From Candidatus Nitrosopelagicus sp. (GTDB lineage: Archaea > Thermoproteota > Nitrososphaeria > Nitrososphaerales > Nitrosopumilaceae), in the NCBI GenBank assembly GCA_028345965.1, contig JAOMEP010000002.1, positions 1-64,000 of the forward strand: a stretch of DNA of 64,000 nucleotides, in the 5' to 3' direction. A program made the position numbers and the translations under genes. The notes beneath the pieces were generated by a model. The model made no database searches, was not told where the DNA came from, and saw only the letters and a program-made list of their open reading frames with translations. Below, in pieces: positions 60,308-64,000 of the stretch. The first letter of the stretch is position 1. Each line of letters begins with the position of its first letter.

Positions 60308-60640
60308 CTAGTAACCATCTTTCTGTCGTTGCCTGTTAATCTCATTTTTTCTCTCATATTCTTTCAAGATATCGTCAGGTGTGAGGTTTAGCTCAAGTGA
60401 TGCTTGAACAACAAAGTGCCAAATGTCTATCAGCTCTTCTCTTGCTTCTGCTTTATCAAATTCAGTTGGTGTCTTCCACCACTTCCAATTTGTAGTACGT
60501 TGTAGTTCTACTGCTTCATGCATTATTGCAGTACACAATGCAGATACTTTACCTTCAGTATCTTCTGGATATCTGTCAAGATTCATCATCTCTGACAAAC
60601 CTTTTTGCATAGAAAAAATTGAATCCAGTCTATCTTCCAT
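60308..60640 (-). CDS. MazG/dUTPase-like NTP pyrophosphohydrolase
   Basis: EAREELIDIWHFVVQASLELNLTPDDILKEYERKNEINRQRQ. Confidence 0.75.
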   Translation of the reverse strand: MEDRLDSIFSMQKGLSEMMNLDRYPEDTEGKVSALCTAIMHEAVELQRTTNWKWWKTPTEFDKAEAREELIDIWHFVVQASLELNLTPDDILKEYERKNEINRQRQKDGY

Positions 60641-60672
60641 AATTTATAAAAAAAAATCTTATCTATAACTCT

Positions 60673-61605
60673 TCAAAAAGTAACCATTTTCTCATACTGT
60701 CTTATTCTTTTTGAAATATCTGATTTCTTTAATGATGTTAGTCCTGCCAATCCATATTTTTCAACAGCAAATGATCCCATTACATTTCCATAAATAATTG
60801 ATTTTTTAATTTCAGAAAAACCGGTCTTATTTTTTGCAGCCAAGTGTCCAATCATTGCACCTGCAAAAGAATCTCCTGCACCGGTTGGATCTACAACAGA
60901 TTCTAATGAAAATCCAACTGATGGAAAAATCACATCTTCATGAAATAGCAATGCACCGTGTTCTCCTTTTTTAATTACAACATAGTTGGCTCCCCAACTC
61001 ATCATTTTTTTTGCACATTTGATCAAATTGTCTTCTTTTGTGAGTAATTTTGCCTCTTCATCATTAATCACTACCGCGTCAACTGATTTTATCATTTTAA
61101 TTACAGCATTACGTTTTGTTGCAATCCAATATTCTATTGTATCACACATTGAAAATTTTACATTATCAAATTCTTTTATTATTTTTGCATTTTGTTCTGG
61201 ATCATTATTTGCTAGATAAACAAATTCTGATTTTTTGTATACATCCGGTACTTTTGGTTTAAAATCTGCTAGTACATTTAGTTCTGTTTTGAGTGTTTCA
61301 CGCACACTCATCGTTGCATCATACTTGCCATCATATCTGAATGTCTTACCATTTAGAACTGTTAGTCCTTTTAGATCAAGATGGTTTTTCAATACTGTGT
61401 GATATTTCTTAGGAAAATCACTACCAACAACCGCAATTAATCCTGGTTTTGTGAAAAAACTTGCTGAAACTGCTGCAAATGTTGCTGCTCCTCCTAGTAC
61501 ATTTTTCAAAGTTTTTTTTGGAGTTCTGATTGTATCTAATGCAGTTGAACCAAAAACCGTTAACATGTATTTTTTAGTAGAAATTATGTATAAATCCCTT
61601 GTCAA
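60673..61605 (-). CDS. PfkB-family carbohydrate kinase (start possibly 61567)
   Basis: VVDPTGAGDSFAGAMIG; VVINDEEAKLLT. Confidence 0.88.
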   Translation of the reverse strand: MTRDLYIISTKKYMLTVFGSTALDTIRTPKKTLKNVLGGAATFAAVSASFFTKPGLIAVVGSDFPKKYHTVLKNHLDLKGLTVLNGKTFRYDGKYDATMSVRETLKTELNVLADFKPKVPDVYKKSEFVYLANNDPEQNAKIIKEFDNVKFSMCDTIEYWIATKRNAVIKMIKSVDAVVINDEEAKLLTKEDNLIKCAKKMMSWGANYVVIKKGEHGALLFHEDVIFPSVGFSLESVVDPTGAGDSFAGAMIGHLAAKNKTGFSEIKKSIIYGNVMGSFAVEKYGLAGLTSLKKSDISKRIRQYEKMVTF

Positions 61606-61685
61606 AAAAATTACTTGTTAATGATTTGTGTATATCTTTTGATTATTTCTCTAAGCTACTTTGAGCTAGTAAAATAAATCAATAT

Positions 61686-62129
61686 TTGCTTAGATTAGAT
61701 ATGGCAAAAATACGAATCAAACAAGGTCCTAATGAAATCGAGATTGATTCTAGAGACTTTTATGTTGATAATGATTCTGTAGCCGAAGTAGTTGAATCAC
61801 TAAAACAATTACTCAATGAAAGATCGCAACCTGATGTAATGAGTTCATTAGAAGATGCTGAATTCCATGAGCCTGAATTTTCATCTCCATCTACAATTGC
61901 AGTTGATGATATTAGACATAAGTTAAGAATTTTAGAAAAAGACTCTTTCTTTGATCAACCAAAAACTGTTGGAGAAACAGTTGCACAAATGTCTGAATAT
62001 GGTTGGACCGCAAGTCCATTTGATGTATCAGTTGCATTAACAAAGATGGCATTCAACAAAGAATTTCTAAAAAATACTGTAGATGATAGAAATCAATATG
62101 TTTCAAAAGAAGCACTACTAACAAATTAA
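61686..62129 (+). CDS. Hypothetical protein (MAKIRIKQG start at 61701 likely)
   Basis: ORF 147 aa. Confidence 0.6.
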   Translation: MLRLDMAKIRIKQGPNEIEIDSRDFYVDNDSVAEVVESLKQLLNERSQPDVMSSLEDAEFHEPEFSSPSTIAVDDIRHKLRILEKDSFFDQPKTVGETVAQMSEYGWTASPFDVSVALTKMAFNKEFLKNTVDDRNQYVSKEALLTN

Positions 62130-62177
62130 AAATAAATTTTAGATAATCTATACATACTTTGAAAGTTATATCATACT

Positions 62178-62333
62178 ATGGATGAAAAACAAGAAATTCC
62201 AAAAGAAATTGATGATCATTACAAACTATTTGGAAAAGAAGCATGGGAAGTAGAATATGGTGACAAATGTCCCTTATGTAATTCTAGATTTGATGAATTT
62301 GAAGGATGTGCTTGTGATTCAAAAGGCGACTAG
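62178..62333 (+). CDS. Small CxxC zinc-binding-like protein (51 aa)
   Basis: Own translation MDEKQEIPKEIDDHYKLFGKEAWEVEYGDKCPLCNSRFDEFEGCACDSKGD*; not in ORF track. Confidence 0.55.
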   Translation: MDEKQEIPKEIDDHYKLFGKEAWEVEYGDKCPLCNSRFDEFEGCACDSKGD

Positions 62334-63565
62334 TTTTTCTTTAGTTTAAAAATAACTCCGCTAATAATTCCTACAATAATTAGTCCTACAATAATTCCTA
62401 CAATAGTCATACTATTATCAGAATTCTGCGTTTGGCTTTTTTCCAATTCATCTGCGAATGATAATTCATTCACTTTCTCTTGATTTGTTTGACTGTATTG
62501 TGCTGCTAACTCTGAAGCTGCTTGAGTTCCAGGTATTGGAAGTGCAACTCCTTTTTCTTCATCTACTTTTGGTAAAGATTTTACTTCTCTTGATTTTATA
62601 TTTTCAATTTGTTCTAATCTTTTTTGATGTTCTTCTGGTGTGGCTCCAATAATGGAAACAATTCCTTCCCCAATTGTTCTAAATGATATACTTACATGAG
62701 TTTCATTTTGAGAAAATTCTGTTTTTCTAATTTTATCTACTTGGTCTAAACTTGTATCATCTTTTTCTGTAAAGTATACTTCATATGGATTTAAAAAATT
62801 TTCTAAGGGAATTTTTAGTATATACAATTGATCATTACCCTTAACATCAAAATTTAGTAATTGTGTTCCTCCTTCTATGAATTCTATTTCAAAAATTTCT
62901 TCATTTGATAATAATTCTATTTCAAACTTACCTTGACTAGATGAAATTTCTTTTGTAGATATTTTTTCATCATGGAGATATTCTAGCATTACCCCACATC
63001 CTATACAATTAATTCCTTTTGCGTCAGAAACATCTACCGGTCTGGAGTTTACAAAAATAAATTCTATATCTTCATCAAACATTATCGTTATGTCAAATGA
63101 TGATTGAATATTTTTTTTCCATAATCCATCTTCTAGTTCCATGAAATTATCTAAATCATATTCAGCAATCAAATCATAATTACCTGCTTTTTGATTTAAA
63201 ATGATAAATTTTGATTCTTCAAATGTTGTTTTTTCATATGAAGAATTTAGTTTATCTCCGTCTTCATCTGCAACTATCAAATTTGAGTGTGGACCTGGGA
63301 ATATTTCTATAAATCTAGGTCTGTCAGCACCCCATGCCCCTGTCTCTATTACATGTCTAACATGAATATCTGAATTTTTTCCAACTTCAAAAATTATTGT
63401 CTGCTGCTCGATTAATACGCCGTTTTTTTGTTCAAGTAATTCATCTAAAGTCTCTTCGGCAAAAATTTGTGGTGAAATTGAAACTAAAACAACTGAAATT
63501 ATTATGAATAAAAATTTCTTTTCCAAGGTTTTACTCTGATATGGAAACTTTGAGCATTTTTGCAT
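62330..63565 (-). CDS. Secreted protein with C-terminal TM anchor
   Basis: 411 aa; N-terminal signal, C-terminal TM NSMTIVGIIVGLIIVGIISGVIFKLKKN. Confidence 0.6.
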   Translation of the reverse strand: MQKCSKFPYQSKTLEKKFLFIIISVVLVSISPQIFAEETLDELLEQKNGVLIEQQTIIFEVGKNSDIHVRHVIETGAWGADRPRFIEIFPGPHSNLIVADEDGDKLNSSYEKTTFEESKFIILNQKAGNYDLIAEYDLDNFMELEDGLWKKNIQSSFDITIMFDEDIEFIFVNSRPVDVSDAKGINCIGCGVMLEYLHDEKISTKEISSSQGKFEIELLSNEEIFEIEFIEGGTQLLNFDVKGNDQLYILKIPLENFLNPYEVYFTEKDDTSLDQVDKIRKTEFSQNETHVSISFRTIGEGIVSIIGATPEEHQKRLEQIENIKSREVKSLPKVDEEKGVALPIPGTQAASELAAQYSQTNQEKVNELSFADELEKSQTQNSDNSMTIVGIIVGLIIVGIISGVIFKLKKN

Positions 63566-64000
63566 CTTCTAGAGGACAGTCATTTCCATCCCTATCAAGA
63601 CTTACTATTTTATCTGCAACATCCATTCCTTCTGTTACCTCTCCAAATACTGTGTATTCTCTATCTAGGAATGTGCTGTCTTTTGTTACTATGAAAAATT
63701 GTGAACCTGCACTATCAGGATCTGTTGCTCTTGCCATTGAAACAATTCCTCGTAAATGTGATCTTGAACTAAATTCTCCTTTAACGTTGAATCCTGGTCC
63801 GCCCATTCCCCACTGACTTTTCATGTTTGGATCTTTAGTATTTGGGTCTCCTCCTTGAATCATGAATCCCGGAATAACTCTATGGAATAATGTACCATCA
63901 TAAAATCCATCATTTGCTAATTTTACAAAACTCCTTACAGTTTCTGGTGCTAACTCTGGCAACAAATTAAATGAAATATTTCCGTGATTGGTTTCTATGT
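63531..64000 (-). CDS. Cyclophilin-type peptidyl-prolyl isomerase, 5' truncated by window edge
   Basis: FYDGTLFHRVIPGFMIQGGDP; ATDPDSAGSQFFI; frame continues upstream as IETNHGNISFNL. Confidence 0.92.
   Translation of the reverse strand, partial: IETNHGNISFNLLPELAPETVRSFVKLANDGFYDGTLFHRVIPGFMIQGGDPNTKDPNMKSQWGMGGPGFNVKGEFSSRSHLRGIVSMARATDPDSAGSQFFIVTKDSTFLDREYTVFGEVTEGMDVADKIVSLDRDGNDCPLEDAKMLKVSISE

Noticed and set aside
1-64000. CRISPR array, prophage, transposon or defence island
   Set aside because: No regularly spaced repeats, transposases, integrases or phage structural genes; gene content is housekeeping

Overview
This 64 kb window is AT-rich and reads as a core chromosomal segment of an ammonia-oxidising-type archaeon (Nitrososphaerota/Thaumarchaeota, Nitrosopumilus-like). 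The lineage is inferred from gene content: PolD DP1 and DP2, Orc1/Cdc6, GINS, PCNA, TFB, TFS, Rpo11, thermosome, GGGP synthase, a CdvB/ESCRT-III-like protein, archaeal TyrRS and CCA enzyme, and B12 methyltransferases. The strongest structural signal is a probable chromosomal replication origin at about 13.3-13.77 kb. It has two direct ORB-like repeats, one inverted ORB-like element, an AT-rich stretch and many TTAAC elements, lies next to orc1/cdc6, and is flanked by both PolD subunit genes. Other points worth checking are an unidentified structured ncRNA candidate (~31.96-32.10 kb), a kinase-like/AlkA-like glycosylase fusion protein, a tandem zinc-ribbon/RGG protein, a pair of tiny paralogous genes missed by the ORF track, a membrane-anchored HTH regulator locus, a perfect inverted repeat in an Hsp20 promoter, and a tandem operator-like repeat before a ferredoxin gene. 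I saw no CRISPR array, transposon, prophage, rRNA or recognisable tRNA. All product calls come from motif recognition by eye, not database searches.
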